Source of the DNA: Fodinibacter sp038258215
GTDB lineage: Bacteria; Actinomycetota; Actinomycetes; Actinomycetales; Dermatophilaceae
Reading direction: 5' to 3'
NCBI GenBank assembly: GCA_038258215.1
Contig: JBBSQC010000013.1
Coordinates: 20,599 to 84,598, forward strand
DNA: 64,000 nucleotides
The notes beneath the pieces were generated by a model, which worked only from the letters and a program-made list of their open reading frames with translations, was not told the origin of the DNA and did no database searches. Positions 7,100-15,627 of this stretch are shown piece by piece. Numbering within the stretch: the first letter of the stretch is position 1; each line of letters opens with the position of its first letter. A program made the position numbers and the translations under genes.

Positions 7100-8256
7100 C
7101 ACAGGTCCTGCGTCCCGAGGCGACGCCGCACCGACGCGACGGCGTCAGGGAGCTCGCGGCACAGGCGGTCGACGTCGTCCGCGCGGGTGGGTGAGACGAC
7201 GGCGAGGGGCAGGCTCACCCGCACGTTGCCGTGGGTGAGCACGCCCATCGCGGTGAGGACGTGGCTGGGGCGCAGCACGCTCGACGTGCAGGCGGACCCC
7301 GACGCGACCGAGAGGCCCCGGCGCCCCAGCTCGTCGAGGAGGGCCTCGCCATCGACGTAGAGGACGCTGAAGGTCACCACGTGGGGGAGTCGGTCGACCG
7401 GGTCACCCACGACCTCGACGTCCGGCACCCCAGACGCGGCGTGGCGGATCCGGTCGACCAGGGCCCGCGCGGCGCTCTCCTCCTCGTCCTGTTGGGCGGC
7501 GCCCTGCCGCAACGCCTCCGCTGCCGCGAGCACCAGGGGCACCCAGGGGCTCGCGTGCTCCCTGCCCTGCTCGGCCTCGCGGCGGGGCCCGGGCAGTCCC
7601 CAGCGGGTGCCGGTGCGCACCGCGAGGAGGCCCAGTGGGGGACCGCCGAACGTCGCTGCGTCGGCGACGACGACATCGCCGACGGGGGGCACGGCCTCCC
7701 GCCCGACCGACGCCGTCGCGTCCAGGAGGAGAGGCACCTCGTGCGGACGGGCCAGGGCAGCGACCTCCTCGACGGGTTGGCGCGTCCCGACCTCGGCGTT
7801 CGCGCTCTGGAGCACCGCGGCAGCGACGTCACCGCCGGCGAGCGCCGCGGCATACCGGTCGAGGTCGACGCGCCCGACACCGTCGGTCGGCACCGGGTCC
7901 CCGTCTCCGGCGTGCAGGAGGAGCACCGAGCGCTCCGTCGCCCCCAGCACCACGCGCCGGCCGACCCTGCGGCGCGCGTGGGTCAGCCCACGGAGCCCCA
8001 GCTCCAGGGCGGCCTCGGCGCTCGGGTGCACCGAGAGCTCCTCCGGCCGCACGTCCAGGCCCCCGGCGAGCACCTCCCGGGCGGTGTCGAGCAGGGCACG
8101 GGCCCGGCGGCCGGGCCCGTGCCGGCTGGCCGGGTCGGCACCCGCCGGCACCAGCGCGGCTCGCAGCGTCGACGCCGCCATCGGGTGCAGCGGTGCCCGC
8201 GACCCGTCGAGCAGCCCGCCGGGGGGCTCTTCAGGGTTCGACACGGTGCTCGCCAC
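7099..8256 (-). CDS. Class V aminotransferase / cysteine-desulfurase-like protein lacking the PLP lysine
   Basis: This 385-residue protein aligns by eye with IscS/NifS desulfurases: AEVGTRQPVEEVAALA (155-170), LLLDATASVG (176-185, Asp179), GPPLGLLAVR (205-214) and the cysteine loop SGSACTSS (Cys323). Residues that normally hold the cofactor are changed. The GHK motif bearing the Schiff-base Lys reads DAATFGG, with Ala201 and Thr202 for His-Lys. The PLP-stacking His of TEH is Arg (ATERS). The Gln of DATQS is Ala. I checked the codons for the Lys position directly. It therefore looks like a desulfurase fold that keeps the sulfur-accepting Cys but cannot form the internal aldimine. GTG start 7 nt after a TACCGT box; divergent from ctaC; coupled to the TusA-like gene. 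Confidence 0.8.
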   Translation of the reverse strand: MASTVSNPEEPPGGLLDGSRAPLHPMAASTLRAALVPAGADPASRHGPGRRARALLDTAREVLAGGLDVRPEELSVHPSAEAALELGLRGLTHARRRVGRRVVLGATERSVLLLHAGDGDPVPTDGVGRVDLDRYAAALAGGDVAAAVLQSANAEVGTRQPVEEVAALARPHEVPLLLDATASVGREAVPPVGDVVVADAATFGGPPLGLLAVRTGTRWGLPGPRREAEQGREHASPWVPLVLAAAEALRQGAAQQDEEESAARALVDRIRHAASGVPDVEVVGDPVDRLPHVVTFSVLYVDGEALLDELGRRGLSVASGSACTSSVLRPSHVLTAMGVLTHGNVRVSLPLAVVSPTRADDVDRLCRELPDAVASVRRRLGTQDL

Positions 8257-8263
8257 ACCCTCG

Positions 8264-8269
8264 ACGGTA
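8264..8269 (-). promoter_or_regulatory. -10 box of the desulfurase-like/TusA-like operon, leaderless
   Basis: TACCGT on the minus strand ends 7 nt before GTG 8256. It shares the 94-bp divergent intergenic region with the ctaC promoter. Confidence 0.4.
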
Positions 8270-8279
8270 GTGCCCCTGA

Positions 8280-8309
8280 CTGACTCCTCAGGAGGCGGTG
8301 CAGTAGTGT
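8280..8309 (+). promoter_or_regulatory. Possible ctaC promoter
   Basis: CTGACT (8280-8285) and TAGTGT (8304-8309) are 18 bp apart. A start near 8316 would leave a 35-nt leader with GAAGGG (8338-8343) 7 nt before GTG 8351. Confidence 0.35.
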
Positions 8310-8350
8310 TTTACCCGTTCGATGTCCTCCCGCAGACGAAGGGTGCAGCG

Positions 8351-9244
8351 GTGCGCAAGCACGACCTCTCCTCGCCCCGTCGGCCCGGGCGCCGCCTCAC
8401 CGTGGCCGCCCTCGTCGCCACCCTGTCAGTGGTCGCGCTCAGCGGCTGTGCGAGCGGGGAGCTGCGCGGCAACGCCGGCACCGGCTGGCTGCCTCCAGCG
8501 GTCACCGAGGGGGGCGAGCGCGTCACGTCGTTGTGGATCGGCGCCTGGATCACCCTGATCCTCGTCGGCCTCCTCGTGCTGGGCCTGATCCTCTGGTGCA
8601 TCGTGGCCTACCGCCGCAAGAAGGACGACACCGAGCTCCCCGTCCAGCTGCGCTACAACATCCCCATCGAGATCCTCTACACCGTCGTCCCGATCTTCAT
8701 GGTCGTGGTGTTCTTCTACTACACGGCCCGCGACGAGTCGGCGCTGATCGACACCTCCAAGCCTGCCGACGTCACCGTCAACGTCGTGGGCAAGCAGTGG
8801 GCGTGGGACTTCAACTACCTCGAGGACCAGGTCCACGAGGTCGGCACCCAGGCCATCCTCACGGGCGAGCCCGGCGCCGAGGAGACGATCCCGACGATGT
8901 ACCTCCCCGTCAACGAGCGCATCGAGTTCGTGCTCACCACCCGTGACGTGAACCACTCGTTCTGGGTGCCCGCCTTCCTCCAGAAGATGGACACCATCGC
9001 CGGTCGGGTCAACCGCTTCCAGGTCGTCCCGACCCAGGAGGGCACCTTCAGGGGCAAGTGCGCCGAGCTCTGCGGCGCCTACCACTCCCAGATGCTCTTC
9101 AACGTCAAGGTCGTCTCGCGCCCGGAGTTCGACCAGCACGTCGCCGACCTGCGGGCGTCCGGCCAGACCGGCCTGCTCGACAACTCGTTGAACCGCTCTC
9201 AGCTCATGGACGGCCAGACCGTCGACATCGACGGAGGGAACTGA
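8351..9244 (+). CDS. ctaC: Cytochrome c oxidase subunit II
   Basis: Subunit II of the aa3 oxidase takes electrons from the cytochrome c domain of QcrC and passes them through the CuA centre. The 297-residue precursor has a lipoprotein signal ending in ALSGC (Cys33), two membrane helices (about 57-85 and 104-126) and an extracytoplasmic cupredoxin domain. In that domain the CuA ligands lie in DVNHSFW and KCAELCGAYHSQM. The conserved KQWAWDF motif for electron entry is present. The GTG start is set by GAAGGG 7 nt upstream; the reading frame stays open far upstream only as an antisense shadow of the neighbouring gene. Two nt separate it from ctaD. Confidence 0.96.
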   Translation: MRKHDLSSPRRPGRRLTVAALVATLSVVALSGCASGELRGNAGTGWLPPAVTEGGERVTSLWIGAWITLILVGLLVLGLILWCIVAYRRKKDDTELPVQLRYNIPIEILYTVVPIFMVVVFFYYTARDESALIDTSKPADVTVNVVGKQWAWDFNYLEDQVHEVGTQAILTGEPGAEETIPTMYLPVNERIEFVLTTRDVNHSFWVPAFLQKMDTIAGRVNRFQVVPTQEGTFRGKCAELCGAYHSQMLFNVKVVSRPEFDQHVADLRASGQTGLLDNSLNRSQLMDGQTVDIDGGN

Positions 9245-9246
9245 CG

Positions 9247-11013
9247 ATGAGTGCAGCCACCGACACGACCACGATGCTGCGGACGGCATCCGCGCCGGCT
9301 CGCACGAAGCGGCTGGCCCCCGGTGCCACGGTGGTGAAATGGGTGACGACGACCGACCACAAGATCATCGGCAACCTGTACTTCATCACCTCGTTCATCT
9401 GGTTCCTGCTCGGTGGCGTGATGGCGTTGATCATCCGCGCCGAGCTCCTCGAGCCGGGTCTGCAGGTGGTGGACAACCCCGAACAGTACAACCAGCTCTT
9501 CACGATGCACGGCACGATCATGTTGTTGCTGTTCGCGACGCCGTTGTTCGCCGGGTTCGCCAACGCGTTGATGCCGTTGCAGATCGGCGCTCCGGATGTG
9601 GCGTTCCCGCGGTTGAACATGTTCGCGTACTGGTTGTACGTCTTCGGTGGCGCGATCGCGGGTGCCGGCTTCCTCACCCCGGGTGGTGCGGCGGCGTTCG
9701 GGTGGTTCGCCTACGCTCCGCTCTCGGACAGCGCCTACAGCCCGGGCCTGGGTGGGGACCTGTGGGTGTTCGGCCTCGCGCTGGCCGGATTCGGCACGAT
9801 CTTGGGCGCTGTCAACTTCATCACCACGATCCTGACGATGCGCGCGCCGGGGATGACGATGTTCCGGATGCCGATCTTCACCTGGACGGTGCTGGTCACC
9901 TCGATCCTGGTGTTGTTGATCTTCCCGGCGCTGGCCGCGGCGCTGTTCGCCCTCGGCGCGGACCGCCGCTTCGGGGCGCACGTGTTCGACCCGGCCAGTG
10001 GTGGGGCGATGCTCTGGCAGCACATCTTCTGGTTCTTCGGCCACCCCGAGGTCTACGTCATCGCGCTGCCGTTCTTCGGGATCATCTCCGAGGTGCTGCC
10101 GGTGTTCTCCCGCAAGCCGATCTTCGGGTACAAGACCCTCGTCTACGCGACGATCGCCATCGCGGCGCTGTCGGTGAGCGTGTGGGCCCACCACATGTAC
10201 GCCACCGGTCAGGTGCTGCTGCCGTTCTTCGCGATCATGACGATGCTGATTGCAGTGCCCACGGGGGTGAAGTTCTTCAACTGGATCGGCACGATGTGGG
10301 GCGGCAAGCTGGTCTTCGCGACCCCGATGTTGTGGGCGCTCGGCTTCCTGGTGACGTTCCTGTTCGGCGGCCTGACCGGGGTCATCCTGGCCAGCCCGGC
10401 CCTGGACTTCCAGCTCTCCGACAGCTACTTCGTCGTCGCCCACTTCCACTACGTCGTGTTCGGCACCGTGGTGTTCGCGATGTTCGCCGGGTTCTACTTC
10501 TGGTGGCCCAAGCTCACCGGCCGGATGCTCGACGAACGCCTGGGCAAGATCCACTTCTGGATGCTGTTCATCGGCTTCCACACCACCTTCTTCGTCCAGC
10601 ACCTCCTGGGCATCCAGGGCATGCCCCGCCGCTACGCCGACTACCTCCCCGAGGACGGTTTCACCCTCGGCAACCAGATCTCCAGCGCCGGCGCCTTCCT
10701 GCTCGGCCTGTCCATGCTGCCGTTCTTCTACAACGTGTGGCACACCTGGCGCCACGCCCCGCTGGTGGAGACCGACGACCCCTGGGGCTACGGCGCCTCG
10801 CTGGAGTGGGCCACCTCCTGCCCACCCCCACGACACAACTTCGACAGCATCCCGCGCATCCGTAGCGAACGGCCCGCCTTCGACCTGCACCACCCCGAGG
10901 TGGCCCCGGCGGGTCTGAGCGACTCTCGCCACGCAGGGGGCAACGGGCTGGTGTCGGCGCTCGGGCCGGCGGACCTGCACGACAACGCATTCGCCGACGA
11001 CGAGAGGGTCTGA
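9247..11013 (+). CDS. ctaD: Cytochrome c oxidase subunit I
   Basis: This is the catalytic haem-copper subunit (588 residues, 12 predicted helices) that reduces O2 to water and pumps protons. Visible landmarks are FTMHGTIM (low-spin haem His), FGHPEVYV with the Tyr cross-linked to a CuB His, WAHHMYATG (two CuB His), and AHFHYVVFG with the two axial haem His. GGAGGG lies just upstream of ATG 9247. The C-terminal 60 residues are a polar, His/Pro-containing tail. Leucine codon choice in the 5' half is richer in TTG than in flanking genes (see findings). Operon with ctaC and ctaF. Confidence 0.97.
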   Translation: MSAATDTTTMLRTASAPARTKRLAPGATVVKWVTTTDHKIIGNLYFITSFIWFLLGGVMALIIRAELLEPGLQVVDNPEQYNQLFTMHGTIMLLLFATPLFAGFANALMPLQIGAPDVAFPRLNMFAYWLYVFGGAIAGAGFLTPGGAAAFGWFAYAPLSDSAYSPGLGGDLWVFGLALAGFGTILGAVNFITTILTMRAPGMTMFRMPIFTWTVLVTSILVLLIFPALAAALFALGADRRFGAHVFDPASGGAMLWQHIFWFFGHPEVYVIALPFFGIISEVLPVFSRKPIFGYKTLVYATIAIAALSVSVWAHHMYATGQVLLPFFAIMTMLIAVPTGVKFFNWIGTMWGGKLVFATPMLWALGFLVTFLFGGLTGVILASPALDFQLSDSYFVVAHFHYVVFGTVVFAMFAGFYFWWPKLTGRMLDERLGKIHFWMLFIGFHTTFFVQHLLGIQGMPRRYADYLPEDGFTLGNQISSAGAFLLGLSMLPFFYNVWHTWRHAPLVETDDPWGYGASLEWATSCPPPRHNFDSIPRIRSERPAFDLHHPEVAPAGLSDSRHAGGNGLVSALGPADLHDNAFADDERV

Positions 11014-11016
11014 CCC

Positions 11017-11430
11017 ATGCGGGCGATGGAACGGATCGGTGCGCTGATCGGGGTGTTCGCCTTCCTCATGGCGACCATCTATGGGTTCTGGACCCGCTCG
11101 ACCGCGATCGGCATCGAGTGGGTGGGCGTCATCGGCCTGATCCTCGGCGGCCTCCTGGGGTTCATGATCGCGTGGTACCTCTGGATGACGCGGACCCGGC
11201 TCGAGGCTGACCCGTCGGACGACCCACTGGGTGACGTCGACGAGATCCAGGGCGAGTTCGGCTTCTTCAGCCCGCACAGCTGGTGGCCGCTCTTCCTCGG
11301 CGCGTCGGCAGCCATCTGCTTCCTCGGGCTGGCCGTGGGCTGGTGGCTCTTCATCATCGGCGCGTTCTTCGCCATCCCCGCGCTGGTCGGCTGGACGTTC
11401 GAGTACTGGCGGGGCCAGACCGCCCTCTGA
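11017..11430 (+). CDS. ctaF: Cytochrome c oxidase subunit IV, actinobacterial type
   Basis: This 137-residue membrane protein has four hydrophobic segments (about 8-24, 34-56, 93-110, 112-130) separated by an acidic loop with DPLGDVDEIQGEFGFFSPHSWWP, here cited as DEIQGEFGFFSPHSWWP. It is the actinobacteria-specific fourth subunit of the aa3 oxidase and stabilises the supercomplex. It follows ctaD by 3 nt. ATG 11017 is used; ATG 11026 is an alternative that would remove three residues. The stop faces the convergent metallopeptidase gene 19 nt away. Confidence 0.92.
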   Translation: MRAMERIGALIGVFAFLMATIYGFWTRSTAIGIEWVGVIGLILGGLLGFMIAWYLWMTRTRLEADPSDDPLGDVDEIQGEFGFFSPHSWWPLFLGASAAICFLGLAVGWWLFIIGAFFAIPALVGWTFEYWRGQTAL

Positions 11431-11449
11431 CCGATCCGGGTCGTCGGGC

Positions 11450-11803
11450 TCAGCCCCACCCCAGCTGGTGCAGCGCGTCGTCGTCGATGCCGAAGTGGTG
11501 AGCGATCTCGTGCACGACGGTCACCGTCATCTCCTCGGTCAGCTCCTCGTCGTCCCCGCACATCCGGGTGAGCGGGCCGCGGAAGAGTGTGATGGCATCG
11601 GGAAGGGAGCCGGCGGCCCAGAAGTCGCCCCGTTCGGTGAGGGGCACGCCCTCGTAGACGCCCAACAGGTCGGGATCGTCTGAGGGTGGCTCGTCCTCCA
11701 CGAGGAACACGACGTTGTCGAGCATCGCCATGAGCTCGCTGGGCACGTCGTCGAGCGCCTGCTCCACGATCGCGTCGAAGGTGTCATCTCTGATCGGCTG
11801 CAC
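11450..11803 (-). CDS. Zincin-like metallopeptidase family protein (Zincin_1)
   Basis: This 117-residue protein carries the metal-binding motif VVHEIAHHFGI near the C-terminus, with HExxH plus a third His three residues on, typical of the small minimal-gluzincin-like Zincin_1 family that is widespread in actinobacteria. The N-terminal half is acidic (FLVEDEPPSDDPDLLG). Cellular substrate is unknown. The GTG at 11803 is chosen because similarity begins there; the frame upstream is open but overlaps the MBL gene. Only 16 nt separate it from that gene, so they are likely co-transcribed. Confidence 0.85.
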   Translation of the reverse strand: MQPIRDDTFDAIVEQALDDVPSELMAMLDNVVFLVEDEPPSDDPDLLGVYEGVPLTERGDFWAAGSLPDAITLFRGPLTRMCGDDEELTEEMTVTVVHEIAHHFGIDDDALHQLGWG

Positions 11804-11819
11804 GGTCCCAGCCTGCCCT

Positions 11820-12623
11820 TCAGCCCCGGTGCCGGGTGAAGCACCAGGCCCGCTGCGCCTCGTGCTCGGGGATGAGCCACTCCGGGCCGTAGGTGGCGGA
11901 AGGATCCAACCGCGTGTCGCGCACCGGTGCCGCCCCCGCGAGGGCGGCCAGGTAGGCGTGGTCGGCATCGAAGCGATCGGCAACAGCGGTGCCGGTCGCG
12001 ACGCCCCCGTGGCCCGGGACCAGCACGGAGGTCCCACCGGCGGTTGCCGCCTCGATGCGGGCCAAACCCTCGGTGTAGTCGGCGAGCGGCTCGGGCGAGC
12101 CGGACTTCAGGTCCAGCAGCGGCACCTCGACGTCCGAGAGCATGTCTCCGGCCAGGAGCACGCCCTCCTCGGGCAGGAAAAGGGCCACGTGGCCGGGCGC
12201 GTGACCATCGTGGTGGACCAGCTCGACGGTGGGCCCATCCCAAAGAAGCGCGTCGAGTTCAACCGCCAGGGGCTCCACCAGCCCGAGCAGGGTCAGGTCG
12301 TTGCCGACGGTGAGGCGGCCGGCCTTCTCCCGGGCATCAGCCAGGTTCTCGTCACCGTGGCGTGCTGCCCTGGGCGAGGTCAGACGTTGAGCCGGGCCAA
12401 GGCTCGGCGACCAGAGTAGGTGGTCCCAGTGCGGATGAGTGGAGAAGGCGAGCACCGGCGGCGCTCCGAGCTCGTGGAGCTCGACGGCCAGGGCGTCCAG
12501 CTCGTCCCGGTGGACACCGGGGTCGACGAGCAACGACCCGGCGGCGCCCACGACCACCACCGAGTTGGTGAGGCAGAACCGGCTGGTGCGCACCCAACAG
12601 TGGTCGGTGATCCGGTCCAACAT
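11820..12623 (-). CDS. MBL-fold metallo-hydrolase
   Basis: This 267-residue metallo-beta-lactamase-fold protein shows the metal motif STHPHWDHL (HxHxDH), HAPGHVALF (third metal His), LLAGDMLSD (bridging Asp) and VPGHGG (late His). These give a complete dinuclear zinc site. Family members include glyoxalase II, lactonases and beta-lactamase-like esterases; nothing visible selects among them. ATG 12623 is chosen because GGGAG lies 5 nt upstream; an earlier ATG at 12668 would add 15 residues without a ribosome site. Located between qcrB and the metallopeptidase, on the same strand. Confidence 0.85.
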   Translation of the reverse strand: MLDRITDHCWVRTSRFCLTNSVVVVGAAGSLLVDPGVHRDELDALAVELHELGAPPVLAFSTHPHWDHLLWSPSLGPAQRLTSPRAARHGDENLADAREKAGRLTVGNDLTLLGLVEPLAVELDALLWDGPTVELVHHDGHAPGHVALFLPEEGVLLAGDMLSDVEVPLLDLKSGSPEPLADYTEGLARIEAATAGGTSVLVPGHGGVATGTAVADRFDADHAYLAALAGAAPVRDTRLDPSATYGPEWLIPEHEAQRAWCFTRHRG

Positions 12624-12703
12624 CCTGACTCCCTTCGACGACGGATGCCGTGCGCGGAAGCGGAACACGGCATCCGGTCGGGTCCGGTCGAGCCACCCGT
12701 GCG

Positions 12704-14458
12704 TCAGTGGCGACCCGCGGGGGTCTGGGACTCCTCGGCGGCCTCGATGGCTGCAGCCCCACCTGAGGCGGACGGCTCGATGGCCTCCATCTCCTGGCCG
12801 TCGTGATGGGCCGCCGCCAGCTCAGCCGGCGTGACGGGGTTGACCGCGTCGGCGAAGTAGAAGTGCGACAGCTTGGCGCGCATCCGGTCCTTGCGGGCCG
12901 CCGGGCGGGCCACACCGTGCTCATCCACCGCGGCCGGCAGCTGGAGCGGCGCGACGGCCTCGTGCTGCACGAGGACCCACTGCGCCTCGGGGGGCATGGC
13001 TTCGTGCCTCTCGAAGTACCGGCCGTCGGGGGTGCGGATGATCGTGCCGCTCTCGACTCCGTGCAGGACCGTCTCGCGGTCGCGGCGCTGGAGGGAGAGG
13101 CACACGCGCTTGGTCACCCAGAACATGATGGGCGGCAGGACGAAGAACCCGATCCGGAAGAACCACGTCAGGTCGTTGATCGACATGTGCAGCTTGATCG
13201 CCATGATGTCGTTGCCCGAGGCGAAGAGCAGCACCGTGTAGGCGGTGATCCCGGCCATGCCGATACCGGTGCGAACGGGGGAGTTGCGCGGACGCTGGAG
13301 CAGGTGGTGCTCCCGCTCGTCGCCGGTGACCCACTTCTCGAGGAACGGGTAGATGCCCAGGACGACGTAGACCAGCGGGAGCAGGATCAGGGCTCCGGGG
13401 AAGATGTTCGCCGACAGCGTGTAGCCGAAGGCACTGACCTCCAACCACCCCGGGAGCAGACGGAGCGCACCGTCGGCGAAGCCCATGTACCAGTCCGGCT
13501 GGGCTCCGGCGGTCACGGCCGACGGGTCGTAGGGACCGTAGGCCCAGATCGGGTTGATGCCCACGACCGCGGAGATGAGCGCCAGCACACCGAAGACGAT
13601 GAAGAAGAAGCCACCGGCCTTGGCGGCGTAGACCGGCATCACCGGGTAGCCGACGACGTTGTCGTTGGTTCGACCGGGGCCGGGGAACTGGGTGTGCTTC
13701 TGGATCGCGACGAGGGCGATGTGCGCCGAGAACAGACCCACGAGCAGCGCTGGGATGATGAGGATGTGCACCGAGTACAGGCGCGGGATGATCATCTCAC
13801 CGGGGAACGGCCCGTCGAAGATCGCGTACACGAGGTAGGAGCCGATGACCGGGGCGGACTGCACGAACCCCTGCATGGCGCGGATGCCGGTGCCCGAGAG
13901 CAGGTCGTCCGGGAGGGAGTAGCCGGCGAAGCCCTCCACGATGGCCAGCAGGGCCAGGACCGACCCGATGACCCAGTTGATCTCGCGGGGCTTGCGGAAG
14001 GCGCCGGTGAAGAAGACCCGGAACATGTGCACCACGAGGGCCACGACGAACATCAGCGCGGCCCAGTGGTGGATCTGGCGGATGATGAGCCCGCCCTTGA
14101 TGTCGAAGGAGATGTTGACCGTCGACTGGTAGGCCTCGGACATCTCGATCCCGCGCAGTGGGACGTATGAGCCGCTGTAGGTGACCTGGCCCATGCTCGG
14201 GACGTACCAGAACGTGAGGAAGGCACCCGTGAGCAGGCAGACGATCATCGAGTACATCGCGATCTCGCCGAGCATGAAGGACCAGTGGTCCGGGAAGACC
14301 TTCTTCAGCAGGTAGCCGACGCCCTTGCCGGCGCCGGTGCGGTCATCAACCCAGCCGCCGAGGCCACCGATCTTGCGCGCCGTGGGGGAGGCTGCGGGCT
14401 TCGATGCGGTGTCGCCCTCGCGCAGGGCGTCCGCAGGCCGCTCGTAGGACGTACTCAT
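12704..14458 (-). CDS. qcrB: Cytochrome bc1 complex cytochrome b subunit
   Basis: QcrB oxidises menaquinol and holds the two b haems. The 584-residue protein has an N-terminal hydrophilic stretch, then eight or more helices. Haem-ligating histidines lie in IHHWAALMFVVALVVHMFR and again in SVHILIIPALL / SAHIALV. The actinobacterial long C-terminal extension (after about residue 460, QRRDRETVLHG onward) is soluble and rich in Ala/Glu. The ATG overlaps the qcrA stop as TGATG, so translation is coupled. In mycobacteria this subunit forms a bcc-aa3 supercomplex with the cta gene products, and the gene order here supports the same. Confidence 0.96.
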   Translation of the reverse strand: MSTSYERPADALREGDTASKPAASPTARKIGGLGGWVDDRTGAGKGVGYLLKKVFPDHWSFMLGEIAMYSMIVCLLTGAFLTFWYVPSMGQVTYSGSYVPLRGIEMSEAYQSTVNISFDIKGGLIIRQIHHWAALMFVVALVVHMFRVFFTGAFRKPREINWVIGSVLALLAIVEGFAGYSLPDDLLSGTGIRAMQGFVQSAPVIGSYLVYAIFDGPFPGEMIIPRLYSVHILIIPALLVGLFSAHIALVAIQKHTQFPGPGRTNDNVVGYPVMPVYAAKAGGFFFIVFGVLALISAVVGINPIWAYGPYDPSAVTAGAQPDWYMGFADGALRLLPGWLEVSAFGYTLSANIFPGALILLPLVYVVLGIYPFLEKWVTGDEREHHLLQRPRNSPVRTGIGMAGITAYTVLLFASGNDIMAIKLHMSINDLTWFFRIGFFVLPPIMFWVTKRVCLSLQRRDRETVLHGVESGTIIRTPDGRYFERHEAMPPEAQWVLVQHEAVAPLQLPAAVDEHGVARPAARKDRMRAKLSHFYFADAVNPVTPAELAAAHHDGQEMEAIEPSASGGAAAIEAAEESQTPAGRH

Positions 14459-15582
14459 CAGCCACGCTCCCAGAAACTCGGGCCGACCGCTTCGCGGAAC
14501 GGCTGGGTCGACACGAGGTACCCCTCGTCGTCGACCGTGATCTTCAATTGTGGCAGGGAACGCCGCGCAGGACCGAAGATGACCTTGCAGTCCCGGGTGA
14601 CGTCGAAGGTTGACTGGTGGCACGGGCACAGCAGGTGGTGGGTCTGCTGCTCGTAGAGACCGACCGGGCACCCCACGTGGGTGCAGATCTTGGAGTAGGC
14701 CATGATGCCTTGGTAGCCCCAGTCGCGCTGCTTCTGGGACTCGATGATCTCGGGGTCCAGGCGCATGAGGAGCACGGCCGCCTTGGCCTTCTCCTCCAGC
14801 AGGTGCTCCTCGAGGTCCAGCAGGCCCTCGGGCATGACGTGGAAGACCGACCCGATCGTGACGTCGGTGGCCTTGATCGGCGTGTTCTCCGGGTCGCGCA
14901 TCAGGCGCAGCGGCGTGAACGTGGGCTCCTCACCGGGGCCGCTCGGGCCACCGTTCCAGAAGGTCAGCGACAGGCTCTTCTGGGGCATCGGCCCCAGGCT
15001 GCCGGCGACCTGCACGACCAGGGGGACGGCGAAGAGACCGAGGGCGCCGCCGAGGGTGTACTTGATGAGGGGGCGGCGCGGGAGCTGGGCGTTGCGGCCA
15101 CCGTCGGTGACCGTGGTGACGAAGTCGTCGCGGGCCTCCTCCGCCGAGCGCAGCGGGTGCCGGGACTCCACGACCTCCTCGTCGGGCATCAGCGTCTTGG
15201 CCCAGTGCACCGCACCGAAGCCGATCCCCAGCAGCCCCAGCGCCATGGTGACGCCGAGCGCCAGGTTGGAGGCGCTGGTCATTCCGATGCCGGGCACGAA
15301 CACCGTCTGCTTGATGTCGATGACGAAGTACAGGACGATGAAGAGCAGCGTGCCGAGGATCGAGACCCCGAAGAGCGTGGCCACCTGCTTCTCGGCCCGC
15401 TTGGCGGCGTCCTCGCCGAGGTCTGCCATGCGCGGGGTGTGGGCCGGCAGGCCGGGGTTGGTGAACTTCTCGGGCAGGCCGCCAACGCCGACGACGTGCC
15501 CCTGGTCGAGACGGACCGGGTCGTTGCCTCCGGCCGAAGGGGTCACCTCGGACCCGGTCTGGGGGGTGTCCTTCTCGTTCAT
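14458..15582 (-). CDS. qcrA: Cytochrome bc1 complex Rieske iron-sulfur subunit
   Basis: This 374-residue Rieske protein passes electrons from menaquinol to QcrC. The cluster-binding motifs are CTHVGCPVG (about 305) and CPCHQSTFD (about 323), giving two Cys, two His and the disulfide pair. Unlike the single-helix proteobacterial form it has an N-terminal region with three hydrophobic segments (about 70-90, 104-124 and 173-190), the actinobacterial type. The 2Fe-2S cluster makes it a likely client of the Fe-S assembly proteins in the left part of the window. It is 45 nt downstream of qcrC. Confidence 0.96.
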   Translation of the reverse strand: MNEKDTPQTGSEVTPSAGGNDPVRLDQGHVVGVGGLPEKFTNPGLPAHTPRMADLGEDAAKRAEKQVATLFGVSILGTLLFIVLYFVIDIKQTVFVPGIGMTSASNLALGVTMALGLLGIGFGAVHWAKTLMPDEEVVESRHPLRSAEEARDDFVTTVTDGGRNAQLPRRPLIKYTLGGALGLFAVPLVVQVAGSLGPMPQKSLSLTFWNGGPSGPGEEPTFTPLRLMRDPENTPIKATDVTIGSVFHVMPEGLLDLEEHLLEEKAKAAVLLMRLDPEIIESQKQRDWGYQGIMAYSKICTHVGCPVGLYEQQTHHLLCPCHQSTFDVTRDCKVIFGPARRSLPQLKITVDDEGYLVSTQPFREAVGPSFWERG

Positions 15583-15627
15583 CGGGATGCCGATCTGTCG
15601 TCGAGGTGGCGGTCGGGAGCGTGGGGG

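Noticed and set aside
7090..7105. Desulfurase-TusA fusion broken by frameshift
   Set aside because: The stop/start overlap TGATG is clean, each part is full length, and no shared frame runs through the junction.
9199..11277. 692-codon open frame antisense to ctaD
   Set aside because: Its translation is Arg/His/Glu/Gly-rich with no domain, the shadow expected opposite a high-GC gene; ctaD on the other strand is beyond doubt.
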